Notes: a model not told the origin generated them from the sequence alone. Shown: positions 1 to 6,832, counted from the first letter of the stretch. The stretch: DNA of 9,537 bases from CAYOHY01 sp964403885 (GCA_964403885.1 CAYOHY010000063.1:1-9537); one strand, 5' to 3'. Program-made: numbers and translations.

Positions 1-1328
1 AGTTCGTGGTGCTGGGGTTCACCGAGCCCGGAGGCGCACGGACCGGCTTTGGCGCCCTGCTGGTGGGCTACCACGCCCACGACGGCGCGCTCGTGTACGC
101 GGGTCGCGTGGGCTCGGGGTTCTCGGATGTTCAACTGTCCGAGATCCACGACACGCTCGTATCGCTCGAGCGGCCCGCCCCGCCGCTGAGTGATCCGCCA
201 AGCCTGCCCGGCACACACTGGGTCGAGCCGCGACTCGTCGCCAACGTCGCCTTCGCGGAGTGGACCGCCGAGGGCGTGCTCAGGCAACCCAGCTTCCTGG
301 GGCTGCGCGACGACATCGACCCCGCGACCGTGGTGCGCGAGGTCCCCGAGCCGCCCGGCCTCACGCCCGCCCCGGACTCCCCCGCCGAGGACGCACCCGC
401 AGGCGCGACCGTCGGCGGCGCCGCAGTCGCAGTGTTGGGCGTGCGGGTCTCGAACCCGGACAAGCAGCTCTTCCCGGCATCCGAGCTGACAAAGCTCGAC
501 CTCGCGCGCTACTACGAGGCGATCGCGCCCGTCATGCTGCGCCATGTGGAGACTCGCCCGCTGACGCTCGTGCGCTGCCCCGTGGGCGACGGGCGTGGCA
601 CCTGCTTTTACCAGCGCCACCCCGACAAGGGCCTGCCCGTCTCGGTGGAGACCGTGTCGTACGTTCTCTCGGGTCATGCCCAGGCCGACGAATGGCTCTA
701 CGTGAACGATGCAGCCGGCCTCGTGGCGCTCGCGCAGATGGGGGTCGCGGAGATCCACGCATGGCAGTCCCACGTGGATGCGATGGCTCGCCCGGACCGC
801 ATCGTGTTCGACCTCGACCCCGGTCCTCAGGTCGAGTGGGCGCAGATCGTGGACGCCGCCCGAGTGGTCCGAGAGGCGTGCGCGGACCTGGGCTTCACGC
901 CGTTCGTGAAGAGCACCGGCAGCAAGGGGTTGCACGTGGTGCTGCCCATCGAGCCCGTGTGGGAGTTCGAGCGCGTCCGCGCGCTCACGCATGCGCTCGC
1001 CGACCGCATCGCCACCCGGCACGCCGCCGAGTTCACCGCCAAGATGGCGAAGGCGCAGCGAACCGGTCGCATCTTCATCGACTACGTCCGAAACTCTGAA
1101 GGAGCGAGCGCCGTCGCGCCGTACTCGACGCGCTTTCTCGAGGGCCCGCCGGTCGCGGTGCCGCTCACGTGGGACGAGCTCTCCCCCGCGCAGGATGTCC
1201 GCCGCGCGTTCACCCCTGCGCGCGTGCTCGAGCGCGTACGCTCGGTGGGTGATCCGTGGAGCGCGATCGATGAAGCGTCCGCGGGAGTGCGGGTGCTGAA
1301 AGCCGCCGAGGGATCGGTGGCGGGATAG
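1..1328 (+). CDS. ligD: LigD, 3' part: ligase OB-fold plus primase-polymerase domain (5' truncated)
   Basis: LigD is the multifunctional ligase/polymerase of bacterial non-homologous end joining, working with Ku at double-strand breaks. The gene enters from the left edge in the frame of base 3 and stops at TAG 1326-1328; its true start is outside. Numbering from the Val codon at 6, residues 1-115 are the C-terminal OB-fold of an ATP-dependent ligase (GFGALLVGY, then LRQPSFLGLRDD as motif VI). Residues 116-142 are a Pro/Ala-rich linker, and about 146-435 a complete LigD polymerase (archaeo-eukaryotic primase) domain. Visible polymerase motifs are SNPDKQLFP, EIHAWQS, the metal-binding pair in FDLDP (Asp269, Asp271), STGSKGLH, and FIDYVRN (Asp359, third metal ligand). 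The order ligase then polymerase resembles Bacillus and Pseudomonas LigD rather than mycobacterial LigD. Whether a phosphoesterase domain precedes the ligase cannot be seen. In motif VI an Ile stands where many ligases have Lys (RDDID instead of RxDK). It converges on a minus-strand gene 7 nt away. Confidence 0.93.
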   Translation, partial: FVVLGFTEPGGARTGFGALLVGYHAHDGALVYAGRVGSGFSDVQLSEIHDTLVSLERPAPPLSDPPSLPGTHWVEPRLVANVAFAEWTAEGVLRQPSFLGLRDDIDPATVVREVPEPPGLTPAPDSPAEDAPAGATVGGAAVAVLGVRVSNPDKQLFPASELTKLDLARYYEAIAPVMLRHVETRPLTLVRCPVGDGRGTCFYQRHPDKGLPVSVETVSYVLSGHAQADEWLYVNDAAGLVALAQMGVAEIHAWQSHVDAMARPDRIVFDLDPGPQVEWAQIVDAARVVREACADLGFTPFVKSTGSKGLHVVLPIEPVWEFERVRALTHALADRIATRHAAEFTAKMAKAQRTGRIFIDYVRNSEGASAVAPYSTRFLEGPPVAVPLTWDELSPAQDVRRAFTPARVLERVRSVGDPWSAIDEASAGVRVLKAAEGSVAG

Positions 1329-1335
1329 CGCGCGG

Positions 1336-1566
1336 CTACGAGAGCTCGAGTACCTTGCGCGCTGCGGATTCGGCCATGTCCTGGCCCACCACGAGGCGAA
1401 GCGCGGCCACGAGGTTCTCGGAGATGGCGGGCAGATCGGCCCGGTCGATGGTGTCGGGGCTCTTGCCGATGCGCTTGCTCTCGACGTCGACCGACACGCT
1501 CGCCAACACGGTGCCGATGACCGGTCGCAACGTCTCCTCGATGCGCTCTGCCAGAAGGTTCGCCAC
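1336..1566 (-). CDS. Small conserved-looking hypothetical protein, 76 aa
   Basis: I do not recognise a named family. The protein is 76 aa, soluble, without signal peptide or membrane segment, and appears mostly alpha-helical: a first helix (about residues 3-25), a turn-rich KRIGKSPDTIDRADL stretch in the middle, then one or two helices to the end. The start is GTG at 1566-1564, sharing its first base with the TAG stop of the upstream membrane-protein gene (TAGTG). A GAGGAGG Shine-Dalgarno 10 nt before this GTG supports it. The reading frame is open much further upstream, but that stretch is Arg-rich and lies on top of the membrane-protein gene, so I treat it as a shadow. The 1-nt overlap implies translational coupling, and perhaps a joint role with the upstream membrane protein. 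It ends 7 nt from the convergent ligD stop. Confidence 0.72.
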   Translation of the reverse strand: MANLLAERIEETLRPVIGTVLASVSVDVESKRIGKSPDTIDRADLPAISENLVAALRLVVGQDMAESAARKVLELS

Positions 1567-2033
1567 TAGCGCGCGTCCTCCTCGGCGTTCGTGGAGGCCT
1601 CGGAGGAGAGCATCTCGCTGCCGGTCATTGACTTGAGGTAGCTCTGCAGCGCCTTGCGGACGCTGGAGAAGTACACGTAGAGCAGCGCCATCGCGACGAT
1701 CACGAGGACCTCGGAGGCGATGCGGATCTGCTCGAGGGTGACGCCTTGGACGAAGTTGCGGGTCCACTGCGCCAGCGCGGACGCGGCGAGGCAGACGATG
1801 GCGAGCACCACATAGCTGATGCGCTCGGCGATCGCACCGCCCATCGCGTAGCGGCGCACGCTGAGCGCCTCGAACAGCAGGGTGATGGCAACGGACAGGC
1901 CCAGCAGGCTGACGGCCATGTGCACGTAGGACGGGTCGAACGCCAGCGGCTCGCCGGTCGCTGCGAAGGCGTGCGAGGGCACGGCGGCAAAGAGCACAAC
2001 AGAAGCCACCCACAGCGTGGTCGCTCGGCTCAT
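1566..2033 (-). CDS. Small membrane protein with signal peptide, unknown function, 155 aa
   Basis: I recognise no family. The start is ATG 2033-2031, supported by an AAAGGGA Shine-Dalgarno 8 nt upstream and by the signal peptide that begins there. An earlier in-frame start at 2141 would add 36 Arg-rich residues before the signal peptide. Residues 1-24 form a typical signal sequence (basic start, hydrophobic core, cleavage likely after SHAFA). Three membrane helices follow, at about 36-56, 69-90 and 104-122. The tail from about 123 to 155 is hydrophilic and ends in an acidic stretch (STNAEEDAR). If the signal peptide is cleaved, the N-terminus is outside and the tail lies in the cytoplasm. The gene overlaps the next one by one base, so the 76-aa protein may be a cytoplasmic partner of this tail (inference). 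It seems to start its own transcript from the promoter candidate at 2094-2122. Confidence 0.82.
   Translation of the reverse strand: MSRATTLWVASVVLFAAVPSHAFAATGEPLAFDPSYVHMAVSLLGLSVAITLLFEALSVRRYAMGGAIAERISYVVLAIVCLAASALAQWTRNFVQGVTLEQIRIASEVLVIVAMALLYVYFSSVRKALQSYLKSMTGSEMLSSEASTNAEEDAR
1577..1583 (-). promoter_or_regulatory. Ribosome binding site for the 76-aa protein
   Basis: GAGGAGG on the minus strand lies 10 nt before the GTG at 1566, inside the 3' end of the upstream gene. It decides the GTG start over the long upstream open frame and fits translational coupling through the TAGTG junction. Confidence 0.6.
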
Positions 2034-2041
2034 CTTCGCGG

Positions 2042-2048
2042 TCCCTTT
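2042..2048 (-). promoter_or_regulatory. Ribosome binding site for the 155-aa membrane protein
   Basis: AAAGGGA on the minus strand is 8 nt before the ATG at 2033. Together with the signal peptide starting at that ATG it fixes the start against the longer in-frame extension to 2141. Confidence 0.6.
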
Positions 2049-2093
2049 CTTGAACGTCCTCGCCTCGCACGGGCGAACACGCCGCCCCCGCCT

Positions 2094-2122
2094 ATCATCG
2101 GCAAACCTCACTCGCCGGTAAA
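2094..2122 (-). promoter_or_regulatory. Candidate sigma-70-type promoter for the small membrane-protein pair
   Basis: On the minus strand TTTACC (2122-2117) and GATGAT (2099-2094) are separated by exactly 17 nt. Each matches 4 of 6 bases of the TTGACA / TATAAT consensus. The leader to the ATG at 2033 would be about 55 nt. It lies in the 178-nt gap 2034-2211, the longest gene-free stretch in the window and a natural place for a new transcription unit after the DUF2207 gene. No terminator with a T-run is evident in the same gap. This is a consensus match by eye only. Confidence 0.33.
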
Positions 2123-2211
2123 GCGCGTGTGTGACCACCATTACATATCATGCCGTGTGCCAACGTCTCCACGCGCCGCGCATCGTGCCCCTGCGAATCC
2201 CTGAGCAGTTC

Positions 2212-4068
2212 CTACCCCGCGCCTCCGCCGCCGCCTCCGCCTCCAAAGCCGCCGCCACCGGAGAAGCCGCCTCCGCCACCGGAGGCCGACGACATCTGGC
2301 TCGAGGCGATGGAGGCCGCGCTCACGAACGACTGCGACACCTGGCTCACCGGAGAGCCGTGCGGCCCGCCGTACGCCCACCAATACGACGTCTGGAACGA
2401 CGGGTCCTGCACCACTTGCGGCATCTTCACGCGCAGCTGCTCGATGACCTCCTCGGCGATGCCGAAGACCACGGCCAGCACAAGGAAGCGGTTCCACAAC
2501 ACCACCGAGGCGGGCGGGGCCTCCTCGAGGCGGCTGAAGTCGCGAAGGAAGTTGCGCAGCGCCTCATACTGACGGAAGAGCTCGTTGCCGGCGCGGCTTC
2601 GGCGGTTCATGTACGCGCCAAAGCCGGCCATGACGATCGCACACGGCACCGGCAGGCACAGCGCCCAGCCAAAGCCGGTGGCGAACGCGGCGAAGATGCC
2701 TCCGGCGAGCACCAGACCCGCGCCCACGAAGGTGAGCACCTGCGCGGTCTTGCTGTCGGGCTCGAAGAAGCCCAGCGCCTCGGCCTCGCCGGACGCCGCA
2801 TCTTTCCACGCCTGCACCGACTCGCTGAACGACTGCGGGTGTGCCTTGGCGTGGCTCTTGAGCTGGTCGAGCGTGAAGGTGCCGCCGCTGCCCACCTCGT
2901 CGAAGAGCAGCGCGACCAGCTGCTCATCGAGCTTGCCGAGCCGCGCCCGCTTCTGGGGATCGATCGTGAGCTGGTAGCTCTGCTCGATCTTGCCAAAGGC
3001 ACCGGCCAGCCCGCTCGCACTCACATTGACCGGCTGCATGACGATGACGCCCTTGTCGGCGAGGTCCATGAGGGTGGCCGCGATGTCTGCATCGGTCACC
3101 TTGCCAAAGCGCCACAGCGCACCCGCGACGGCCGGATGCAGGTCCGGGCGCGGGTCCTCTCGGAAGTAGCCGCCGGGGAACTGCGCCTTGTGCTCGCGGC
3201 CAAAGCGGAAGAACGCCCAGGTCGCGATTCCCAGGCCCACCAGCGCGAGCAGGCCGGAGAGCCCGGCTCCCGCCCACACCATCCCGCGCGCCTGCCTGCG
3301 GGTGGCGTTCGCGTCCTCGGCGAGCGCGGCCTCCTCGGCCATGATCTGGTCCTTCTTGGGCCCGCCCGCGACCTGCGCCTGCGGAAACGCCGAGGGCGGA
3401 TAGAGCACCCGAGCCTCGACGAAGGTGTTGGCGGGGACCTCGGCCACGTCGAGGGTCACCACGCCGTCGCTGCCAATGGCGACGTTGCCGGTGAGCGGCC
3501 CGTGGGCCCAGGCGCGCACGTCGGCCTTGGAGAGCGGCGCGGGCGGCTTGATCTCGACGGTGACGGCGCTCGCCGGGATGTCCCACCCGTCGCCGATGAA
3601 CTGCCAGTAGAGCTCGGCGGTGTCCTCCCACAGGCTCACGGCGCTCTTGACCCGGTACTGCAGGGTGAACGTCGCGTCCTGATTCGACGTGCGGTGGAAC
3701 GCGCGGATCTCGTAGGCATCGCCGGTGTCGGTGACGAGGTAGCGACCGGGCGGCCGCGAGTCAGCGGCACCGGGGTCGTCGGTGGGCTCGTAGGGCACCG
3801 ACGTCGAGCCGTCGGCACCAGGGCCGTTCACCGAGAGGACCTCGAGACCGGCTCCCCCCTTCTTGGGGATGCGCCAGAACACGAAGGTGAAGTCGCCGTC
3901 GAAGCCGAAGGTGCGTTGCTCGGTGACGGTCATGTCGCCAGTGGGCTCGAGCTGTGCTTGGATGTCGACCGGTCCCGTGGTGTAGGACTTCGCGTAGGCG
4001 CTCGCGGGGAGCGCAAGGCAGGCCGCGAGCGCGGCCGCGACGATAAGCCCAAGCGTACGGCGGATCAT
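2212..4068 (-). CDS. DUF2207 domain membrane protein with Gly-rich C-terminus, 618 aa
   Basis: The protein resembles the DUF2207 family of predicted membrane proteins, whose biochemical role is unknown. Residues 1-26 are a signal peptide (cleavage likely after ASAYA). About 27-235 form the extracellular beta-rich DUF2207 domain, with the characteristic FVFWRIP near 62-68 and ELYWQFIGDGWDIP near 152-165. A membrane helix lies at about 263-287. A cytoplasmic segment follows, including a winged-helix-like ADIAATLMDLADKGVIV region near 327-343. Two more membrane helices lie at about 444-465 and 467-487, with a further hydrophobic segment near 521-540. The end (about 597-618) is almost pure glycine, a usual feature of this family. 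ATG 4068 is chosen because the signal peptide begins there, AAGGG lies 6 nt upstream, and it overlaps the tadA stop as ATGA. The frame stays open upstream into tadA, but that part is Arg-rich shadow. Coupling to tadA suggests co-expression, not necessarily shared function. Confidence 0.9.
   Translation of the reverse strand: MIRRTLGLIVAAALAACLALPASAYAKSYTTGPVDIQAQLEPTGDMTVTEQRTFGFDGDFTFVFWRIPKKGGAGLEVLSVNGPGADGSTSVPYEPTDDPGAADSRPPGRYLVTDTGDAYEIRAFHRTSNQDATFTLQYRVKSAVSLWEDTAELYWQFIGDGWDIPASAVTVEIKPPAPLSKADVRAWAHGPLTGNVAIGSDGVVTLDVAEVPANTFVEARVLYPPSAFPQAQVAGGPKKDQIMAEEAALAEDANATRRQARGMVWAGAGLSGLLALVGLGIATWAFFRFGREHKAQFPGGYFREDPRPDLHPAVAGALWRFGKVTDADIAATLMDLADKGVIVMQPVNVSASGLAGAFGKIEQSYQLTIDPQKRARLGKLDEQLVALLFDEVGSGGTFTLDQLKSHAKAHPQSFSESVQAWKDAASGEAEALGFFEPDSKTAQVLTFVGAGLVLAGGIFAAFATGFGWALCLPVPCAIVMAGFGAYMNRRSRAGNELFRQYEALRNFLRDFSRLEEAPPASVVLWNRFLVLAVVFGIAEEVIEQLRVKMPQVVQDPSFQTSYWWAYGGPHGSPVSQVSQSFVSAASIASSQMSSASGGGGGFSGGGGFGGGGGGGGAG
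2221..2280 (-). repeat. Low-complexity GGC/GGA tract encoding the poly-glycine tail
   Basis: Within the 3' end of the DUF2207 gene, a run of mostly GGC, GGA and GGT codons encodes blocks of 5, 4 and 8 glycines separated by Phe-Ser and Phe. The near-repeated unit is FSGGGG. This is coding low complexity with mixed synonymous codons, not a perfect microsatellite. Similar Gly-rich tails are common in the DUF2207 family. Confidence 0.8.
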
Positions 4069-4532
4069 GACTGGCCCTTCTCGCGCAGACGACGGAAGAA
4101 CGAACGCAGCAACTCGGCGGACTCTGCCTCGAGCACGCCGCTGGTGACCTCGAAGCGGTGGTTGAGCCGCGAGTCGTCGTGGAGGTCGTACAAGGTGCCC
4201 AGCGCGCCGGCCTTGGGATCGGGCGCTGCGTACACGCACCGGGCGATGCGCGCCTGGTGCATGAGACCGGCACACATCGGGCAGGGCTCCAGCGTCACAT
4301 AGACGGTGCAGTCAGACAGACGCCAACGCTCGAGGCCCTGCGCCGCCTCGCGGATCGCGAGCAGCTCAGCGTGGCCGGCGGGGTCGTGGTCGATCTCGCG
4401 GCGGTTGTGCGCCCGGGCGACCACCGCGCCGTCGCACACCACCACTGCGCCGATAGGGACCTCACCAAGCTCTGCGGCTCGGCGGGCCTCATCGAGAGCG
4501 AGTGCCATGTACGTCTCGTCGGTGTGCTCCAC
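4065..4532 (-). CDS. tadA: tRNA-specific adenosine deaminase TadA, 155 aa
   Basis: TadA converts adenosine 34 to inosine in the anticodon wobble position of tRNA-Arg(ACG), allowing it to read CGU, CGC and CGA. The zinc-dependent deaminase signature is complete. HAE at residues 54-56 supplies a zinc-binding His and the catalytic Glu, and PCPMC at 83-87 supplies the two Cys ligands. The flanking GEVPIGAVVV (about 23-32), the LERWRLSDCTVYVTLEPC approach to the Cys motif, and DPKAGALGTLYDLHDDSRLNH (about 105-125) are typical of TadA, and the length is normal. The start is GTG 4532-4530, supported by GAGGAG 6 nt upstream. It sits 49 nt after the histidine kinase stop and overlaps the DUF2207 gene by 4 nt (ATGA). 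It is probably essential, so it likely needs steady expression independent of the che genes upstream. Confidence 0.96.
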   Translation of the reverse strand: MEHTDETYMALALDEARRAAELGEVPIGAVVVCDGAVVARAHNRREIDHDPAGHAELLAIREAAQGLERWRLSDCTVYVTLEPCPMCAGLMHQARIARCVYAAPDPKAGALGTLYDLHDDSRLNHRFEVTSGVLEAESAELLRSFFRRLREKGQS

Positions 4533-4538
4533 GCTGGA

Positions 4539-4544
4539 CTCCTC
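4539..4544 (-). promoter_or_regulatory. Ribosome binding site for tadA (supports GTG start)
   Basis: GAGGAG on the minus strand lies 6 nt before the GTG at 4532. It favours this GTG over the internal ATG eight codons later (residue 9), which would shorten the first helix of the protein. Confidence 0.6.
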
Positions 4545-4572
4545 GATGACGGGTACTGCCTGGAGAGTCTAG

Positions 4573-4595
4573 CGCAGAGGCTCACTCACTCTGCG
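4573..4595 (-). other. Perfect 7-bp stem-loop over the histidine kinase stop codon
   Basis: On the minus strand CGCAGAG and CTCTGCG pair perfectly around a 9-nt loop that contains the TGA stop of the kinase gene. No T-run follows, so it is not a convincing intrinsic terminator. It may stabilise the 3' end or slow readthrough into tadA, or it may be chance. Confidence 0.3.
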
Positions 4596-6765
4596 GGACG
4601 CACAACGTCACGAGCGTGCCATGCCCCGGCGCCGTCTCCATCTCGAAACGCCCGCCAAGGTGCGGCAGCCTCTCTCGGATGCTGAACAGGCCGAAGCCGG
4701 AGTCGCCGGTCCCGCCGGTGACCTTCTCCGAGTCGAACCCTCGACCGTGGTCCTGGACGGTCATGACCAGCCAGCCGGGACGGTTCTCGAGCGCGATGAT
4801 CGCGCGATCGGTCCGCGCGTGCTTGACCACGTTGAGGACGAGCTCGCGGGCGGCACGGAACAGGACCATCTTGGCCTCCGGCTCGACGCCGGCCTCGTCG
4901 GCATCCGCCCTGACGGTGATGTTGATCGAGTACTGGCGCTCAAGCTCCTCGCACAGCCACCGCAGCGCGGCGCCCAGGCCAAGCTCGTAGAGCACAGGGG
5001 GCGCAAGCTCGGTGGTGACGATGCGCACCTCACGCACCGCCTCCTCGAGCAGGCCCTCGGCCACGGCGAGGTCCTCGGGGTCGGGGCTGCCTTCGGCGGA
5101 CTGCGCGGCTCGCAGCCTCATGCGGGCGACCGCCAGCGGCTGGCCCACGCGGTCGTGCAGCTCCTCGGCCAGGCGGCGCCGCTCGCGGTCTTCGGTCGCA
5201 GTGAGGTCGGCGGCCATGGCCGAGAGGCGGCCCAGGTAGACGCGCTCACGCGCCTCGGCGACCTTGCGCTCGGTGACGTCGCGGAAGGCGACGGCCATCT
5301 CGCCTTGCCCCAACTGGAACGCGGTGACCTCGAAGGCGCCCGAGATCGCGCCCTCGGTGTAGGAGACGTTCTCCTCTTGCCACACGCCGCCGTTCAGCGC
5401 GATGTCGCGATAGACGCTGGGTACGGCTGTCGCCGTGAGCCCCGGGAACGCGTCGTGGATCGACTTCCCGATCAGCTCACTGTGCGTGATGCCCAGCATC
5501 GAGTCGGCCGCCGGGTTCGCACCGATGAAGACGGGGACGTCGTCCTCGACACGGTAGAAGTGCATACCGAACGGCGAGCGCTCGACCACCGAACGGAAGC
5601 GCTCCTCGGAGGCGCGCAACCTGGTCTCAGCGGCCTTGCGGTCCGTGATGTCGCGGATGATCGCGATCCTGTGTGACGAATCGTCGCCCAGGTCGCGTGC
5701 CGACACCTCGGCGTCGAACACGGTGCCGTCTTTGCGGCACAGCGGAATCTCGATACTGCCCACGCGTCCCTCACGCAGCGCGTCGAGGCTCTCGCGTTTG
5801 AACTCCGCGTGGTCCTCGGGCGTGAGATGCATGTCGGCTGCGGACATCCCCACCAGCTCGCCGGGCCCGTAGCCAAGGATCGCCTCGGCGGGCGCGTTGG
5901 CTTGCGTGATGATCGAAGCGTCACTGTCGATGATCAGCACGCCGGAGTCGAGCATGCTCAAGAGCCTGACCATGAACTCGGTGGAACGCGCCAGCTCGCG
6001 CTCGCGGGCGTTACGCACGGTGACGTCGCGAACCAGGATGCTCAGGCCTCGATCGGGCAGAGGCGAGACGCGAGCCTCCCACTCCCGGAACCCGTCCGGG
6101 GTGTCCAGCCCATGCTGGACGGTCACCGCCTCGCCGGACTCACGAGCCTGCGCCGCAGCGGCCCTGAACGCCTCGACGGTCTCGGGAGAGAGGATCTCCC
6201 CCAACTTCTGGCCGAGGAACTCTTCCTGCGCGACATAGAACGAGTCGCCCGACGGGATCTGGCAGTCGATGACCACATCGTCGGCATCAAGACGGAAGTA
6301 CAGATCGCGCATGAGCCCGAGCGCGGTGACGAAGTCGGCGGTGATGCGCTCCGCACGCTCGTGTGCCTCGTGGCGCGCGGTGACGTTGAGAAGCATGCCC
6401 TTGAGGCGTCCCGCCATGCCCAGCTGCTTGTCCACGGTCACGATGTCGCGGACCCAGACAATCGACCCATCCGCATGGATCATGCGGTACTCGAACTCGT
6501 GGTCTTGGAGCTCGCGGGTGGCTCTTGCGCAGTAGTCAGCGGCCCAGTCCGCATCGTCGGGGTGGAGCCTCGACATCCAGAAGCCGGGCGCGAGCCACTC
6601 GTCTTGGCTGAAGCCCAGCAGCTTCTCAGCCGCGGCGCTCACGTAGGTGAAGGCGCCGGTGCCCCAGTCGAACTCCCAGACCACGCCGCCAAGCGCGTCG
6701 AGCAACTCCGACAGGAACTGCTCGCGGCTCTTGTCGTGCGGAGTGTGTATGTCTTGTGCCCCCAT
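4582..6765 (-). CDS. Cytoplasmic sensor histidine kinase with four PAS-like domains (HisKA_3 / NarX-type core), 727 aa
   Basis: This is a two-component kinase of the class that partners NarL/LuxR-type regulators. It has no signal peptide or membrane segment, so it should sense a cytoplasmic cue. Four PAS-like domains come first: about 20-135 (PAS plus PAC, with WMSRLHPDD and FEYRMIHADGSIVWVRD), 140-255 (divergent), 262-380 (ANAPAEAILGYGPGELVG, then CRKDGTVFDAEVSARDL), and 388-502 (ANPAADSMLGITHSELIGKS). A helix leads to the HisKA_3 dimerisation domain with ELHDRVGQ, phospho-acceptor His537. The ATPase domain has an N-box with Asn645 (ELVLNVVKHA), a G1 box DHGRGFD (Asp672) and a G2 box GFGLFSIRERL (about 690-700), so it appears catalytically complete. 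The ATG at 6765 is the most upstream start, because an in-frame TGA lies just before it at 6783-6781; its Shine-Dalgarno is weak. It follows cheB by 91 nt, and no cognate response regulator is adjacent. PAS ligands cannot be read from the sequence. Confidence 0.93.
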   Translation of the reverse strand: MGAQDIHTPHDKSREQFLSELLDALGGVVWEFDWGTGAFTYVSAAAEKLLGFSQDEWLAPGFWMSRLHPDDADWAADYCARATRELQDHEFEYRMIHADGSIVWVRDIVTVDKQLGMAGRLKGMLLNVTARHEAHERAERITADFVTALGLMRDLYFRLDADDVVIDCQIPSGDSFYVAQEEFLGQKLGEILSPETVEAFRAAAAQARESGEAVTVQHGLDTPDGFREWEARVSPLPDRGLSILVRDVTVRNARERELARSTEFMVRLLSMLDSGVLIIDSDASIITQANAPAEAILGYGPGELVGMSAADMHLTPEDHAEFKRESLDALREGRVGSIEIPLCRKDGTVFDAEVSARDLGDDSSHRIAIIRDITDRKAAETRLRASEERFRSVVERSPFGMHFYRVEDDVPVFIGANPAADSMLGITHSELIGKSIHDAFPGLTATAVPSVYRDIALNGGVWQEENVSYTEGAISGAFEVTAFQLGQGEMAVAFRDVTERKVAEARERVYLGRLSAMAADLTATEDRERRRLAEELHDRVGQPLAVARMRLRAAQSAEGSPDPEDLAVAEGLLEEAVREVRIVTTELAPPVLYELGLGAALRWLCEELERQYSINITVRADADEAGVEPEAKMVLFRAARELVLNVVKHARTDRAIIALENRPGWLVMTVQDHGRGFDSEKVTGGTGDSGFGLFSIRERLPHLGGRFEMETAPGHGTLVTLCVPQSE

Positions 6766-6783
6766 GGTTTGCGGCCCCGATCA

Positions 6784-6832
6784 CGCTTTCGCCCCAGAAA
6801 CGCGCGTGTGCCACCCCTTGCGAGTGGCGCAC
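6784..6832 (-). other. Two adjacent stem-loops between cheB and the histidine kinase gene
   Basis: In minus-strand sense the first hairpin (6832-6806) pairs GTGCGCCAC with GTGGCACAC, 8 of 9 pairs, around a 9-nt loop. The second (6804-6784) pairs CGC-TTTC with GAAA-GCG, with one bulged G and a 6-nt loop. Neither is followed by a T-run. They fill much of the 91-nt gap 6766-6856 directly before the kinase start, which has only a weak ribosome binding site. Possible roles are leader structure, processing site, partial terminator or protein binding site. I did not compute stability. Confidence 0.35.

Noticed and set aside
260..1099. Second plus-strand frame inside ligD
   Set aside because: It is extremely Arg-rich and overlaps the primase-polymerase domain, whose motifs are all in the other frame.
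1567..2070. N-terminal extension of the 76-aa protein to a 244-aa product
   Set aside because: The extension is an Arg-rich shadow of the membrane-protein gene. Only the last 76 residues look like protein, and a GTG with a good ribosome binding site starts them.
2034..2141. Longer start for the 155-aa membrane protein
   Set aside because: It would put 36 basic residues ahead of a clear signal peptide and would cover the candidate promoter. The ATG at 2033 has a proper ribosome binding site.
2141..2211. Possible terminator after the DUF2207 gene
   Set aside because: Only short imperfect GC inverted repeats are visible (for example around 2171-2190), and none is followed by a T-run in the minus-strand direction.
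2215..2290. GCC/TCC-rich tract as a plus-strand proline-rich gene or microsatellite
   Set aside because: On the minus strand it reads as the glycine-rich tail expected for a DUF2207 protein, and the repeat is imperfect with mixed codons.
4069..4275. Upstream extension of the DUF2207 gene into tadA
   Set aside because: The extra 69 residues are Arg-rich, overlap the conserved end of TadA and would place a signal peptide internally. The ATGA overlap gives a natural start.
2131..4302. Very long plus-strand open frame opposite the DUF2207 gene
   Set aside because: The product is rich in Arg, His, Gly and Glu with no recognisable motif. The minus strand encodes a protein with signal peptide, membrane helices and a family-typical Gly tail. 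Long antisense frames are expected at this GC content.
4621..5676. Plus-strand open frame opposite the kinase core
   Set aside because: It lies entirely antisense to the HisKA_3/ATPase region, whose catalytic motifs are complete on the minus strand.
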